NCBI GenBank assembly: GCA_003520425.1
Contig: DOUU01000048.1
Span: 16,716-23,918 of the forward strand
DNA from: Deltaproteobacteria bacterium
Lineage (GTDB): Bacteria; Myxococcota_A; UBA9160
Direction of reading: 5' to 3'
DNA length: 7,203 bases
Shown here: positions 6,813 to 7,203 of the stretch, one piece after another
How the letters are laid out: each line of letters starts with the position of its first letter
Position numbering within the stretch: the stretch's first letter is position 1
Notes under the pieces: model-generated
Told to the model about the DNA's origin: nothing
Seen by the model: the letters and a program-made list of their open reading frames with translations, nothing else
The model's database searches: none
Position numbers and translations under genes: made by a program

Positions 6813-7171
6813 GGGGCGCGGACTGCGCCGTGCCTTCGCCGCAATGGTCGCCGGACTCGAGGTCCAGCAATCCCTCCCAAGGGAACGCGCGGGGGGCTCG
6901 AGGGAAGCAGCGCGCCCGCTTCCTGCCCTTGCGCCTCAGGTTGCGGGTCGAGCGCGTCTTGCCCCGCGTTTCGTCGCGTCCCTTTCCGCAGGGGATGGCG
7001 AGCTCGGCCTGCGCTGCCGCGCCTAACCATGTCTTCCTCCCGTGGGATTGTCGACGCCGACTGATCCGCCCTTGCCGGCGGACTTGAGAAAATTGCCCCC
7101 CGGGAATCTTCATCCAGTCTCAACCAATCCTTCGTCCTTACAGGCGAAGGGCCAGAGGAGGGCCCACCAAG
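6813..7171. other. 359-bp intergenic region with small hairpins, no recognised gene
   Basis: No reading frame here resembles a known family or combines a good start with protein-like composition; the open frames are Arg/Pro/Ser-rich as expected of GC-rich non-coding DNA. Several perfect short inverted repeats occur: GGCGC/GCGCC (6815-6829), just after the GH78 stop; GGAAGC/GCTTCC (6903-6923); TCCGCC/GGCGGA (7065-7082); CTTCG-t-CCT/AGG-CGAAG (7130-7149); and GGGCC/GGCCC (7149-7165). None is followed by a clear T-run on either strand, so an intrinsic terminator for the GH78 operon is not demonstrated. Composition becomes less GC-rich from about 7083 onward, as expected of a promoter and leader for the gene starting at 7172; TTGAGA at 7084-7089 is a possible -35 box without a convincing -10. 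Confidence 0.5.
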
Positions 7172-7203
7172 ATGAGTCTGCCATTTCAACTCCATCGCGT
7201 GAC
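7172..7203 (+). CDS. Start of an unidentified gene, cut by right edge
   Basis: An ATG at 7172 opens ten codons (MSLPFQLHRV) that run off the window. AGGAGG at 7156-7161 lies ten bases upstream, slightly far but a strong ribosome binding site. It is preceded by a relatively AT-richer stretch suitable for a promoter. Ten residues are too few to suggest a function, and the call rests only on start signals. Confidence 0.45.
   Translation, partial: MSLPFQLHRV

Noticed and set aside
6809..7195. 128-codon minus-strand open frame in the last intergenic region
   Set aside because: No ribosome binding site, low-complexity Arg/Pro/Gly-rich composition and no family resemblance; it also runs into the GH78 3' end.
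7083..7203. Possible tRNA, tmRNA or other structural RNA at the right edge
   Set aside because: The hairpins do not form a cloverleaf, and no GTTCGA-type T-loop or tmRNA end sequence is present.

Overview
This is a high-GC bacterial chromosomal window with densely packed genes. It carries no rRNA, tRNA, CRISPR array or insertion sequence that I can recognise. The gene set is a soluble multi-PAS sensor kinase with an [11 protein letters not shown] H box, a putative lipoprotein hydrolase, a bacterial Coq4 homologue, a TetR regulator and a GH78 rhamnosidase. Together with the strong G/C third-position bias, it fits a GC-rich proteobacterial or Myxococcota-like (former Deltaproteobacteria) environmental lineage. 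That placement is inference, because no marker gene is present.

Layout. Positions 1-1575 (minus) hold the first 525 codons of a three-PAS histidine kinase; its ATP-binding domain is cut by the left edge. A 190-bp divergent intergenic region follows. It contains a 16-bp palindrome laid over the ribosome binding site of the next gene. Positions 1766-2743 (plus) encode a secreted or lipid-anchored alpha/beta-hydrolase-like protein. This gene converges on coq4 (2737-3453, minus) and overlaps it by 7 bp. Between coq4 and the divergent tetR gene lies a perfect 8+4+8 inverted repeat (3506-3525), the likely TetR operator. The tetR gene (3542-4252, GTG start) is followed after 4 bp by a GH78 alpha-L-rhamnosidase-like gene (4257-6812), so the two look co-transcribed and translationally coupled. 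About 360 bp of apparently non-coding sequence follow, and a new plus-strand gene appears to begin at 7172.

How the parts may work together. The best-supported unit is coq4 <- operator -> tetR-GH78. A single TetR dimer site between the divergent genes could repress its own operon and coq4 at once, linking a predicted rhamnoside hydrolase to a Coq4-family metalloprotein. No other quinone-biosynthesis gene is visible here, so whether this Coq4 acts in ubiquinone synthesis cannot be settled from the window. The kinase and the hydrolase share a divergent promoter region, but the sequence gives no direct functional link between them.
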